From Marinobacter salinexigens (GTDB lineage: Bacteria; Pseudomonadota; Gammaproteobacteria; Pseudomonadales; Oleiphilaceae), in contig NZ_VTUU01000001.1 in assembly GCF_008370345.1 (NCBI RefSeq), positions 792,223 to 856,222 of the forward strand: DNA of 64,000 nucleotides. The letters are read 5' to 3'. Positions 43,191-52,279 of this stretch are shown piece after piece (the stretch's first letter is position 1; each line of letters opens with the position of its first letter). The notes under the pieces are model-generated. The model was not told where the DNA came from, did not search any database, and saw only the letters and a list, made by a program, of their open reading frames with translations. Made by a program: the position numbers and the translations under genes.

Positions 43191-45086
43191 ATGAGCCAGC
43201 AACAATATAACGCCGATGCCATTGAAGTTCTGAGCGGTCTGGACCCTGTCCGTAAACGGCCGGGCATGTATACCGATACCAGCCGCCCGAACCATCTGGC
43301 CCAGGAAGTGATCGACAACAGTGTGGATGAAGCCCTGGCCGGACACGCCCGTCGCATTGACGTTGTGCTCTACAGCGATGGTTCCCTGAGCGTAGAAGAT
43401 GACGGCCGGGGTATGCCGGTAGACATGCACAAGGAAGAGGGGCTGCCCGGTGTCGAACTGATCCTGACCCGCCTGCACGCTGGCGGCAAGTTCTCCCAGG
43501 GTAACTACAATTTCTCCGGTGGTCTGCACGGTGTGGGGGTTTCCGTAGTCAATGCGCTGTCCAACCATCTGGAAGTCCTGATCAAGCGGGATGGCCAGCT
43601 GCACCGGATCACCTTTGCTGACGGCGAAAAGGCGACAGATCTGGAAGTTATCGATACCGTCGGCAAGCGCAATACCGGTACCCGCCTTAAATTCCTGCCG
43701 GATCCGAGTTATTTCGACAGCCCGAATTTTTCCGTGAGTCGCCTGCGCCACAATTTGCGGGCCAAAGCCGTGCTGTGCCCAGGGTTGACGGTGACTTTCC
43801 TGCAGGAAAAAACCGGTGAGAAGGATGAATGGTTCTACGAGGATGGCCTGCGGGATTATCTTCGTACTGCCCTCGCGGATATTGAGGCGGTTCCCCTTGA
43901 TCCGTTTACCGGTTCGTTTTCCGGTAACAAGGAAGCGGTCGACTGGGCTATCCAGTGGCTGCCGGAAGGTGGCGAAGCGGTGATGGAAAGCTATGTGAAC
44001 CTGATCCCGACTGCCCAGGGCGGAACCCACGTGAACGGCCTGCGTACCGGGCTGCTAGAGGCGATGCGGGAGTTTTGTGAATTCCGCAACCTGCTACCGC
44101 GAGGGGTAAAACTGTCACCTGAAGATATCTGGGAGAGGGCGGCGTACGTCCTTTCTTTCAAGATGCAGGAACCACAATTTTCCGGTCAGACCAAGGAGCG
44201 TCTGTCATCCCGGGAGGCGGCGGCCTTTGTTTCCGGCGTGGTGAAAGATGCCTTCAGTCTGTGGCTGAATCAACATACAGACGTGGCTGAAGCCCTCGCC
44301 GAACTGTTTATTGCCAATGCCCAGCGCCGTTTGAGAGCGAGTAAAAAGGTCGCCCGTAAAAAGGTGACCTCCGGCCCCGCGCTGCCAGGAAAACTGGCGG
44401 ACTGTTCCGGTGGCGATACCGCCCGTTCTGAGTTGTTCCTGGTGGAGGGTGATTCTGCTGGCGGTTCCGCAAAACAGGCCCGGGACCGTGAAATTCAGGC
44501 AGTCATGCCGCTGCGCGGCAAGATTCTGAACACCTGGGAAGTGGATTCCGGCGAGATTCTGGCGTCCCAGGAAGTCCATGATATTGCCGTTGCGATCGGT
44601 GTGGACCCCGGTTCGGATGACCTGACCGGGCTTCGCTACAATAAGGTCTGCATCCTTGCGGATGCGGATTCCGATGGCTTACACATTGCCACCTTGCTAT
44701 GTGCGCTGTTCGTCAAACACTTCCGTCCTCTGGTGGCTGCCGGACACGTTTTTGTCGCGATGCCGCCTCTGTACCGGGTGGATCTTGGCAAGGAAACTTT
44801 CTACGCTCTTGATGAGCATGAAAAGCAGGGCATTATTGATCGCCTGGCCGCAGAGAATCGGCGTGGCAAGGTATCTGTTACCCGCTTCAAGGGCTTGGGT
44901 GAAATGAACCCCCTGCAACTCCGGGAGACCACCATGGCTCCGGACACTCGACGTCTGGTGATGCTGACTCTGGAAGACGGCGATCAGACGGACGAGCGCA
45001 TGGACATGCTGCTGGGTAAGAAACGTGCTTCTGACCGCCGGGCCTGGCTGGAAACATATGGAAATATGGCCGATATTGCTGTTTGA
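43191..45086 (+). CDS. parE: DNA topoisomerase IV subunit B
   Basis: About 631 residues. The GHKL ATPase N-terminus is YNADAIEVLSGLDPVRKRPG with NSVDEALAGH. The TOPRIM domain has SELFLVEGDSAGGSAKQARD and ILADADSDGLHIATL. I choose the ATG at 43191 (MSQQQYNADAIEVL) by comparison with E. coli ParE (MTQTYNADAIEVL); a further ATG lies at 43170. Neither has a strong Shine-Dalgarno. It decatenates daughter chromosomes with ParC, whose gene lies 7 kb downstream on the same strand. Confidence 0.96.
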   Translation: MSQQQYNADAIEVLSGLDPVRKRPGMYTDTSRPNHLAQEVIDNSVDEALAGHARRIDVVLYSDGSLSVEDDGRGMPVDMHKEEGLPGVELILTRLHAGGKFSQGNYNFSGGLHGVGVSVVNALSNHLEVLIKRDGQLHRITFADGEKATDLEVIDTVGKRNTGTRLKFLPDPSYFDSPNFSVSRLRHNLRAKAVLCPGLTVTFLQEKTGEKDEWFYEDGLRDYLRTALADIEAVPLDPFTGSFSGNKEAVDWAIQWLPEGGEAVMESYVNLIPTAQGGTHVNGLRTGLLEAMREFCEFRNLLPRGVKLSPEDIWERAAYVLSFKMQEPQFSGQTKERLSSREAAAFVSGVVKDAFSLWLNQHTDVAEALAELFIANAQRRLRASKKVARKKVTSGPALPGKLADCSGGDTARSELFLVEGDSAGGSAKQARDREIQAVMPLRGKILNTWEVDSGEILASQEVHDIAVAIGVDPGSDDLTGLRYNKVCILADADSDGLHIATLLCALFVKHFRPLVAAGHVFVAMPPLYRVDLGKETFYALDEHEKQGIIDRLAAENRRGKVSVTRFKGLGEMNPLQLRETTMAPDTRRLVMLTLEDGDQTDERMDMLLGKKRASDRRAWLETYGNMADIAV

Positions 45087-45236
45087 CTAAACGCCTCGGG
45101 GTAACGGCATGTCTGATTGAAATTTCCCTCGCTCGCCTGCTTATTCTTCGTAGTGATTTAAAAATCACTCTTTATTCTTTTTCTGTCTTCTCAAAAGTCG
45201 TTATGCTGCCAGTTTTCTTCGCGGGGAATACCGTAA

Positions 45237-47009
45237 ATGGACTGGCAGGGCTGGTTTTCGCTGGGATTGGCCGGCATCGCACTGGCATTGATGAGTTCCG
45301 GGCGATTTGCACCCCATATGGTTATGATGGGTGTACTGGTTATCCTGAGCGTCAGCGGTATTGTGTCTCCGGATCAGGCGTTGTCTGGCTTCAGCAACAG
45401 CGGTCTGATTACCGTGGTGGCCCTGTTTGTGGTGGCTTCCGGTATTCATCATTCGGGTGGTGTTGATCTTCTGGTCCGATACCTGCTCCGCTCGCCGAAA
45501 ACTGTCCGTAGTGCTCAAGCGCGCATCGCGCTTCCGGTTTCCTTCCTGAGCGGCTTTCTCAATAACACTCCTGTCGTTGCAACCATGATTCCTGCGGTAC
45601 ACGCCTGGTCACGTAAAATCGGCGTGTCGCCTTCCAAGCTTATGATTCCCTTGAGCTATTCGGCCATTCTCGGGGGTACACTGACACTGATCGGAACCAG
45701 TACCAACCTGGTGGTTAACGGGCAGTATCAGCAGCTCACCGGCTCTGAAGGTTTCTCCATCTTCTCCATTACCTCCGTGGGCTTGCCCGTTGCCGTTATT
45801 GGTGTGGCAGTGATGCTGCTGGTATTGCCACGCACGCTACCAGATCGCAAGGACCAGCAGAAATTTGGCGCCATGAGAGAGTTCACGCTGGAAGTCGCCG
45901 TGTCGTTTGACGGGCCGCTAGTAGGAAAAAGCGTTGGTGAAGCCGGGTTGAGAGAACTGGAGCAGCTCTATCTGGTTGAGATCGAGCGGGATGGAAGTGT
46001 GGTAACAGCGGTGCCGTCAGAGGAGCGGCTGCGGGGCGGAGATCGTCTTGTGTTTGCTGGTGACACCCAGGCCATCTCTGATCTGCTGAGGATCAATGGC
46101 ATTGTGCCGTCCGTGCATGAGGATGAGCCCAGTTTGAGTAAGGACAGGGCAGAGCGCCGGTTGGTAGAAGCGGCCCTGTCACCACAGTCTGATGTGTTGG
46201 GGCTGACGATCAGGGATGCCCGTTTCAGGGATCGTTACGGTGCGGTTGTGCTGGCGGTGGCTCGTGGTGGTGAGCGTGTTTCGGGAAATCTCGGCAATAT
46301 CCGCCTGAAGCCCGGTGATGTTCTGCTACTGGAAGCGCGTCCGGCGTTTGTCAGCCGTCAGCGCTACAACAAGGATTTCCTGCTGATCAATGATCTGGAT
46401 ACGGAAACTCCCCGGCATGATCGTGCGTGGCTGTCCTGGGGCATACTGGTTGTTTTGGTTGGGCTGGCGGCGTGTGGCGTGCTCACCATGCTTAATGCGG
46501 CGTTACTCGGTGCGACGCTGATGATCCTGTTTGGCTGTTGTTCGGTCATCCAGGCCCAGAAGGCAGTGGATATACCGGTGGTTCTTACCATTGCTTCCTC
46601 TTTTGCCCTGGGAGCGGCGTTACAGCAAACAGGTGCTGCGACTTATGTGGCAGAAGGTATTCTCAGCATGAGTCACGGCCATGTGTTGCTGGCCATACTG
46701 CTGGTCTACTTTGCTGTTTCGGTATTGACGGAGGTGATCACGAATAACGCTGCCGCGGTGTTGGTTATTCCCATCGTACTTTCCATGACCACAACCATGG
46801 GTGTAACCCCGGAACCGTTTGTGATTGCGGTCATGATGGCGGCTTCTGCCAGCTTTGCAACGCCGCTGGGGTACCAGACAAATATGATGGTGTTCGGGCC
46901 GGGTGGTTACCGCTTTGGTGATTTTCTGCGGGTAGGGCTGCCGATGAATGTATTCATCGGATTGGTTACCGTAGCAACGATCTCTCTGGTATACGGTATC
47001 AGTCTTTAA
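45237..47009 (+). CDS. SLC13/DASS-family permease with internal TrkA-C domains
   Basis: A 590-residue membrane protein. Hydrophobic blocks at about 1-205 and 395-590 flank two soluble RCK_C (TrkA-C) repeats (about 215-290 and 305-375; LKPGDVLLLEARP marks the second). Signature segments are SFLSGFLNNTPVVATMIPAV and GGTLTLIGTSTNLVVNGQYQ, with ASFATPLGYQTNMMVFGPGG near the end. Proteins of this layout are called sulfate, citrate or sodium:dicarboxylate transporters; the substrate is uncertain. Its 3' end overlaps the convergent EAL gene by 11 bp. Confidence 0.9.
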   Translation: MDWQGWFSLGLAGIALALMSSGRFAPHMVMMGVLVILSVSGIVSPDQALSGFSNSGLITVVALFVVASGIHHSGGVDLLVRYLLRSPKTVRSAQARIALPVSFLSGFLNNTPVVATMIPAVHAWSRKIGVSPSKLMIPLSYSAILGGTLTLIGTSTNLVVNGQYQQLTGSEGFSIFSITSVGLPVAVIGVAVMLLVLPRTLPDRKDQQKFGAMREFTLEVAVSFDGPLVGKSVGEAGLRELEQLYLVEIERDGSVVTAVPSEERLRGGDRLVFAGDTQAISDLLRINGIVPSVHEDEPSLSKDRAERRLVEAALSPQSDVLGLTIRDARFRDRYGAVVLAVARGGERVSGNLGNIRLKPGDVLLLEARPAFVSRQRYNKDFLLINDLDTETPRHDRAWLSWGILVVLVGLAACGVLTMLNAALLGATLMILFGCCSVIQAQKAVDIPVVLTIASSFALGAALQQTGAATYVAEGILSMSHGHVLLAILLVYFAVSVLTEVITNNAAAVLVIPIVLSMTTTMGVTPEPFVIAVMMAASASFATPLGYQTNMMVFGPGGYRFGDFLRVGLPMNVFIGLVTVATISLVYGISL

Positions 47010-48327
47010 GCGTCGCGAGGGTATCTGTGGCATTGGCAAGGATGTCGCAGCACAAAACCCTGAGCTCTCCTTGCTGATAAAAGCCCAGCGACAGAGTGAC
47101 ACACATGTAGGCGCCGGTTACGCAGAGGTAGGGCGCAGTTACCTGAAGCTGCCCCGGATGCGCGAGTGCCTGTCGCAGATATTGTTGCCTGAACCAGTCT
47201 GCACTGGTGGTACTTTCGAGCGGGCGGAAGCGCGGATCCAGTGAACGTGCCCGGCTGTCGGAGATAATGGTGTCCTCAAGCTGGATGCCCCTGTGATCAG
47301 CCAGATAACTGCGTGAGACGGCCGGGTGGGCCAACAGTTCTGAGCATGCATTCCGCAGGCTGTGCCCTTGGATAAGTTGCTCGGTTACATCAGTGAATAT
47401 TCGCGAGAAAAAGGATTGTAACTGCTGCGCGGGGTCGTGGCTGACCGCCCTTCGGTTCTTGTAGTCCTTCAGAAGATCATCAAAATTGGCCGGTGTCTGC
47501 GAGATCTCTCCAAGGTCTGTGGTTGGCTTCTGGAAATAAAAACCCTGTACAAAATCCACGCCTGCATCAATGGCGATCATGGCCTGTTCGTGGGTCTCTA
47601 CGCCTTCCAGTAGTGCCAGACACCCAGATTGGTGAAGCAGGGATACTATGCCGTTAAGGATCTGCCGGGCTTTGTGATCGTCGGTGGCCCGGGTCAGCAG
47701 AGTGCGGTCCAGTTTCACGATGTCCGGGGACAGGTTCCAGATACGCTCAAAATTGGAGTGGCCTGCGCCAAAGTCGTCGATCGCCGTCAGACACCCCAGC
47801 TTTTTGTAGTAGGAAACAGTATCTTTCAGTCGTTCGGCATCGTCTGTCGGCTGTTCCACGATTTCCATTACGATCCGGTGGGGTGGCAACCCGGTTCGTT
47901 GCAGCAACTGGCCAAAGAACGAGTCCGCGCGGCTACCGGTTGTGACGACTCTGGGGGAAACGTTGAGAAACAGCCAGTTAAGCTGGTCTTCTATGCCGCT
48001 ATAGTTCTGGATATGGAGATATCGGCAAAGACGGTCCAGCAGCAGGTTCTCGGCATCAGATGACGGAAGCTGGAACAGGTGCGTGGGGAGAACGGCGGAA
48101 TTGTCGGTGTCAAACGCACGGATAAGGGCTTCGTAGCCAATGATGCGTTTGTGAGAGATACTGTATATCGGTTGGAGCGCCGTTCTCAGGGTAAGGCCCT
48201 GGAAGCTGGCGCTCCATGATTCTCCCTCTTTGTTTAGCATCGGCGACAGCAGGTCTAATTCCGGAACTGTCAGATTTTGAGAGAGAAATGAAGACATAAA
48301 CGGTTCTGAATCGGTAAACGAACACAT
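46999..48327 (-). CDS. Cyclic-di-GMP phosphodiesterase, EAL domain plus C-terminal sensor-like domain
   Basis: A 442-residue soluble protein. The EAL domain (about 45-270) is intact: YEALIR (65-70), EIVEQP, DDFGAGHSNF (184-193), EGVE (241-244) and QGFYF. It is therefore probably an active enzyme that linearises c-di-GMP. The last 170 residues (APYLCVTGAYMCVTLSLGFY near the end) resemble a PAS/Cache-type fold as in YkuI, suggesting ligand control. There is no GGDEF domain and no membrane segment. The start at 48327 has GAGG 6 nt upstream. A Fur-box-like sequence lies about 95-110 bp upstream. Confidence 0.88.
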   Translation of the reverse strand: MCSFTDSEPFMSSFLSQNLTVPELDLLSPMLNKEGESWSASFQGLTLRTALQPIYSISHKRIIGYEALIRAFDTDNSAVLPTHLFQLPSSDAENLLLDRLCRYLHIQNYSGIEDQLNWLFLNVSPRVVTTGSRADSFFGQLLQRTGLPPHRIVMEIVEQPTDDAERLKDTVSYYKKLGCLTAIDDFGAGHSNFERIWNLSPDIVKLDRTLLTRATDDHKARQILNGIVSLLHQSGCLALLEGVETHEQAMIAIDAGVDFVQGFYFQKPTTDLGEISQTPANFDDLLKDYKNRRAVSHDPAQQLQSFFSRIFTDVTEQLIQGHSLRNACSELLAHPAVSRSYLADHRGIQLEDTIISDSRARSLDPRFRPLESTTSADWFRQQYLRQALAHPGQLQVTAPYLCVTGAYMCVTLSLGFYQQGELRVLCCDILANATDTLATLKD

Positions 48328-48788
48328 CAGTCGCCTCAGAAAGTGAGGCCTGAACTGTCAACGCTCAGATTGGACAATTTCAATGGATGCTTGCCCCTGA
48401 GAAGTGTCCGGAGATTGCCAAAAAATGACAATCATTACCACCATTTCATAATGGAAGATGGAAACCGTTTGTATCTTCTCAATCAGTTGTTGCTGGGTAC
48501 TACTACGTTTTCGTCGAATTCGAGTTCCATGTCTCTTCCTCGCTGCTGATGATGTCCCGTCATCGGGCTACCTGATATTGCTAAATGTTATCGTTGCTAT
48601 AATTTTGAACAATCCGTAGAACCCGTATTCGACCAAAGGCTTGGGAACCTAACCCGGGAAAGTCAGTCAGAAATTCTGATGCTGCATTGCAAAACATTTC
48701 AGTTTGTTTCGCGCTGACAGCTTTCTAAACTCTGCCGTACCGTTATTCAGCCGTACTGCTTCTTCAGGGAATGAGGTCTTCTCGTACT
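48328..48788. other. 461-bp spacer with a good Fur-box-like site, no clear gene
   Basis: Between the EAL gene (minus) and the cytochrome b561 gene (plus). GCCTCA-GAAAG-TGAGGC (near 48334-48350) is a small perfect hairpin just upstream of the EAL start. The Fur-box-like site is at 48421-48439. A TATAAT occurs at 48598-48603 without a convincing -35. An open frame at 48451-48549 (about 32 codons from ATG) lacks a strong ribosome site and I do not call it. Confidence 0.4.
48421..48439. promoter_or_regulatory. Fur-box-like site upstream of the EAL gene
   Basis: AAAAATGACAATCATTACC matches the 19-bp Fur consensus at 15 of 19 positions, better than the imelysin site. It lies about 95 bp before the EAL start codon and about 350 bp before cytochrome b561. 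It might control the EAL gene or an unannotated small RNA in this spacer. Confidence 0.5.
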
Positions 48789-49334
48789 ATGCAACTTCGT
48801 AATACTGCGTCCCGCTATGGCCTGGTCGTTGTCGTGATTCATTGGCTCGTTGCCCTGGCTGTGATTGGATTGTTTGCTCTCGGATACTGGATGGTTGACC
48901 TGACTTACTACAGCGAGTGGTACAAAACGGGGCCGGATATTCACCGGAGCCTCGGTATCCTGCTGCTTGCTGTGATGGTGTTCCGGGTTGTGTGGCGGGT
49001 CGTGAACCGATCACCCGAAGCCTTGGCCGGCCATCAGCGCTGGGAGATCGTGGGGGCGCATCTGGCTCACCTGTTCCTTTACCTGTTGTTATTCGTTGCG
49101 ATGATCAGTGGCTACCTGATTTCTACCGCCGACGGATCATCGATCAGTGTATTCGGATGGTTCGAAGTGCCGTCAGTCACAGGGCAGATCAAAGGTATGG
49201 AAGACACCGCTGGTGTCGTTCACTATTGGTCAACCTGGGCTCTGGTTGTGCTTGCAGGTATTCATGCCGTGGGCGCTCTGAAGCATCACTTTGTCGATCG
49301 GGATGAAACTTTGAAGCGCATGATCGGTCACTGA
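48789..49334 (+). CDS. Cytochrome b561 family protein
   Basis: About 181 residues with four hydrophobic segments. It carries the conserved [20 protein letters not shown] start and [20 protein letters not shown], with haem-ligand histidines in the TM helices ([32 protein letters not shown]). It transfers electrons, probably from quinol, across the inner membrane. The start at 48789 ([11 protein letters not shown]) fits the family; an ATG at 48771 is also in frame. It is followed 71 nt later by a YceI-family gene, a common pairing. Confidence 0.9.
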   Translation: MQLRNTASRYGLVVVVIHWLVALAVIGLFALGYWMVDLTYYSEWYKTGPDIHRSLGILLLAVMVFRVVWRVVNRSPEALAGHQRWEIVGAHLAHLFLYLLLFVAMISGYLISTADGSSISVFGWFEVPSVTGQIKGMEDTAGVVHYWSTWALVVLAGIHAVGALKHHFVDRDETLKRMIGH

Positions 49335-49405
49335 GCAGACTAACGAAACGTTTTACATTTCTCGTCGTACATGCCCGCTTGGGTTTCATTGAAAAGGAGA
49401 TATTC

Positions 49406-49990
49406 ATGAAGAAAGTTCTGCTTGCCTCTGCTGTATCCATGGCTCTGGTAGCTGGTTCCGCGGCTGCTGACGATCATGGTGGTACCTACGCGTTCGACAG
49501 CAAGCAAACTCACCAGTTCATCACGTTCAGGATTTCCCACTTGGGCTACAGCTGGCTTTACGGCCGCTTCAACAACTTTGACGGCCAGTTCGTTTATGAT
49601 GCAGCGAACCCGGCAAACAGCTCAGTCAATGTGACCATCGACACAAGCAGTGTTGACTCGAACCATGCAGAGCGCGACAAACACCTCCGTAGCAAGGATT
49701 TTCTGAGTGTGGACGAATTCCCGGAGGCCAGCTTCAAGAGCAAGCGTGTTGTCGTTGACGACGACGGAGAGGCAGACATCATTGGTGATCTGACCCTCCG
49801 TGGTGTTACCAAAGAAGTGACGCTGGACGCAGAGATGATTGGTCATGGTGCTGATCCATGGGGCGGATACCGCATGGGTTTTGAGGCAGAAACAGAATTG
49901 CGCCTGAAGGACTTCGGTATTCCGATGGAGCTTGGTAAAGCCTCCGAAACGGTCGAAATCATTATTTCTGTCGAGGGTATCCGACAGTAA
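49406..49990 (+). CDS. YceI-family periplasmic lipid-binding-like protein
   Basis: A 194-residue exported protein with signal [21 protein letters not shown]. The lipocalin-like YceI domain shows [40 protein letters not shown] and a C-terminal strand series. Relatives bind isoprenoid quinones or polyisoprenoids. The start at 49406 has AAGGAG upstream, rather than an ATG at 49379. It is co-oriented with cytochrome b561, consistent with a shared quinone-related redox role. Confidence 0.92.
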   Translation: MKKVLLASAVSMALVAGSAAADDHGGTYAFDSKQTHQFITFRISHLGYSWLYGRFNNFDGQFVYDAANPANSSVNVTIDTSSVDSNHAERDKHLRSKDFLSVDEFPEASFKSKRVVVDDDGEADIIGDLTLRGVTKEVTLDAEMIGHGADPWGGYRMGFEAETELRLKDFGIPMELGKASETVEIIISVEGIRQ

Positions 49991-50047
49991 GCCTCATCTT
50001 CCCTACGCAGCACAGCGCGGCGCAGGTCAAGACAGGGCAGGTCCGGG

Positions 50048-51685
50048 CTAAACCCGGAACCTGCCTGTCTGTTCCCGAAGCTGGCGCGCATACCCTTCCA
50101 GCGATTGGCTGATTCCATCAATATCCCGCGAACGTGCCGCACTGGTTTCCGCCAGATCATTGATTTCCGTGATGCTCCGGTTGATCTCGTCGACCACCTG
50201 AGTCTGCTCCTCCGTAGCCGAGGCGACACTGGTGTTCACATCACTGATATTGCCCATGGCTTCCAGAATGCTATGCAACTGGGACTCGGCTTCTGCGGCC
50301 AGTTTTTCGGTTTCGGCCGCTTCGGCGCTCCCGCTTTCCATGACAGATACGATATCTGATACACCGGTCTGCAGTGTGGTAATCATGGTCTGGATATCTT
50401 CTGTTGACTGCTGGGTACGTTGGGCCAGGGTACGGACTTCATCAGCAACAACCGCAAAGCCCCGTCCCTGTTCTCCCGCCCTTGCGGCCTCTATCGCGGC
50501 ATTCAGTGCGAGCAGGTTGGTCTGCTCCGCAATGCCGCGAATCACATCCAGAACGGAGGTGATGTTTTCTGAATCGGCGGACAGCTTACGGATCACCTCA
50601 ACCGCTTTTTCAATCTGGGCGGCCAAACGACGAACCTGCTGCGAAGAGTTGCGGATAATCTCAGCACTGTTGCGGCCATTGGTCTCAGCTTCCTGAGTGC
50701 TTTCTGCAGCCCGTGAGGCGTTGCCTGCCACTTCTTCGATGGCACTCTGCATTTCGTTAATGGCGGTCGCTACCATGGAAATGGCGTCAGTCTGTTTAGC
50801 AACCCCTTCGTGATTGTCGTTCGCTGCTGTTGCCAGATCGCTCGCACCCTGACCGAGTTCTTTACTCAGGGTCTGGATGCTGCCGATCATGCCCTGGAGG
50901 TTTTGCAGTACCTGGTTGAAACTCCTGGCGAGTTCGCCCAGGTCGTCTTCAGCTTCCACGGGTACCCGCTGAGTCAGGTCGCCCTCGCCCTGTGCAATGT
51001 TATCCAACTGATCTCTGAGGGTTTTGATGGAGTTGATAATAACCTTCAGGAAAAGTGCGAACAGCAGGATTGAGATGATGACGGCAATGATGGTGATTAC
51101 CAGTATGGCAAATGAGCTGCTCTGTCCTTCGGATGACGAATCTGCCGCGCGCTGCTGGGCCTGCTCGTCGGCGTGAGCGCCCACCTTGTCGAAAAAGTCC
51201 CGCAATTCAGAAAAACGAGTACTGGTTTCCGTCTGCTCCAGGGCCCGGGCACCCCGGATATCGCCCGAGCCAGCCAACTCGATGACCTTTCTGGCGGAAG
51301 TCAGCCAGCGGTTGTAAGCACTATCAAAACCCGTTGTGACCTCTTCAACACCCGTGTTCTGGAGTTGTTTGGCGGCCTTCTTGAAGCGATCAAGTGCCTG
51401 TTGGGCATTCTCGTTGAACTCTCCGACCAGTTCGTTGCCATCGCGGTTGTTTGCTACCGCGTCAATGTATGCCATCTGGGCAACCAGAGCCTGGTAGAGA
51501 TCCCGGTCTCCGTTCAGAACCTCACTGACTGACGGGAGGTAAATGCGGGAGATATCGTCAGTGTCTTCTACCAGGTTGCTGGTGGTGTTGACGCTGTACA
51601 GGCCAACGAACACCAGTGCTATGGCGGTAATGATGAACGGTAGGGCGATTTTTGTACGCAGACCAAGGCGTGTGAGGAACTTCAA
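50048..51685 (-). CDS. Methyl-accepting chemotaxis protein (4HB sensor, HAMP, signalling domain)
   Basis: A 545-residue transmembrane chemoreceptor. TM1 is at about 12-30, followed by a four-helix-bundle-type periplasmic domain (about 35-190; [20 protein letters not shown]). TM2 is at about 193-215, then HAMP (about 215-268). The signalling tip is [20 protein letters not shown] with [20 protein letters not shown]. No C-terminal NWETF-type pentapeptide is seen. The ligand is unknown. It stands as a single gene, convergent with yceI. Confidence 0.94.
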   Translation of the reverse strand: MKFLTRLGLRTKIALPFIITAIALVFVGLYSVNTTSNLVEDTDDISRIYLPSVSEVLNGDRDLYQALVAQMAYIDAVANNRDGNELVGEFNENAQQALDRFKKAAKQLQNTGVEEVTTGFDSAYNRWLTSARKVIELAGSGDIRGARALEQTETSTRFSELRDFFDKVGAHADEQAQQRAADSSSEGQSSSFAILVITIIAVIISILLFALFLKVIINSIKTLRDQLDNIAQGEGDLTQRVPVEAEDDLGELARSFNQVLQNLQGMIGSIQTLSKELGQGASDLATAANDNHEGVAKQTDAISMVATAINEMQSAIEEVAGNASRAAESTQEAETNGRNSAEIIRNSSQQVRRLAAQIEKAVEVIRKLSADSENITSVLDVIRGIAEQTNLLALNAAIEAARAGEQGRGFAVVADEVRTLAQRTQQSTEDIQTMITTLQTGVSDIVSVMESGSAEAAETEKLAAEAESQLHSILEAMGNISDVNTSVASATEEQTQVVDEINRSITEINDLAETSAARSRDIDGISQSLEGYARQLREQTGRFRV

Positions 51686-51820
51686 GATCCACCTCTTGTT
51701 ATTTGTCGTGTTTTCCTCGAATGATAGCAGGGATCAGAACGCAAGGTGGGGTTTGAGAAAGAGATTTTCAGGGGCGACTGCCCCTGAACATCGGAATAGG
51801 TTGGCCCGTACCCGGACGGA

Positions 51821-52063
51821 TCAGTGTGACGGCTTGGATGATTCTTTGGGCGTCTTGCAGGAGTTGCACAGATGGCGCTGTCGCCAGAACTGACCTGCAA
51901 AAATGACCAGCCAGATCAGCAGCCCTGCCCAAAGATAGGGCTCTGGCACCTGAAAGTTGCCACTGATTGCAAACTCCACGAGGAGCATCAGAGCCACCGC
52001 CAGTACCGCGTTCACCATCGCTGTTGCCATGGCTTGCCCGCAGGCTTTGAGGTTAGGTTTCAT
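51821..52063 (-). CDS. Small two-helix membrane protein (unrecognised)
   Basis: An 80-residue protein with two hydrophobic helices (about 13-33 and 44-60) and a short basic C-terminal tail with a CNSC motif (HLCNSCKTPKE). I do not recognise a named family. Codon use and amphipathic layout look like a real gene. The ATG at 52063 has AACCT-type sequence upstream and no clear Shine-Dalgarno. It sits alone between the chemoreceptor gene and parC. Confidence 0.6.
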   Translation of the reverse strand: MKPNLKACGQAMATAMVNAVLAVALMLLVEFAISGNFQVPEPYLWAGLLIWLVIFAGQFWRQRHLCNSCKTPKESSKPSH

Positions 52064-52279
52064 AGTGTTCCGCTTGCCTGGATTGTAAAACGGTCTTCTA
52101 TCTCACTGGGGACGAGGATACGGCGCACATTACAGGCTCTCCATTCGGGAATTCCGCTATTGGAAATTGGTGTATCCGCGCAAGCGTCCATATAATGTGG
52201 CGTCGCGCCCGTGTCGTGAATATTTGCGGCGCAGAGGGTAGCATCACCGGCGAATTCAAAACAGGCGAAAGAGGCATCC

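Noticed and set aside
43158..44030. 290-codon open frame on the minus strand
   Set aside because: Antisense to parE.
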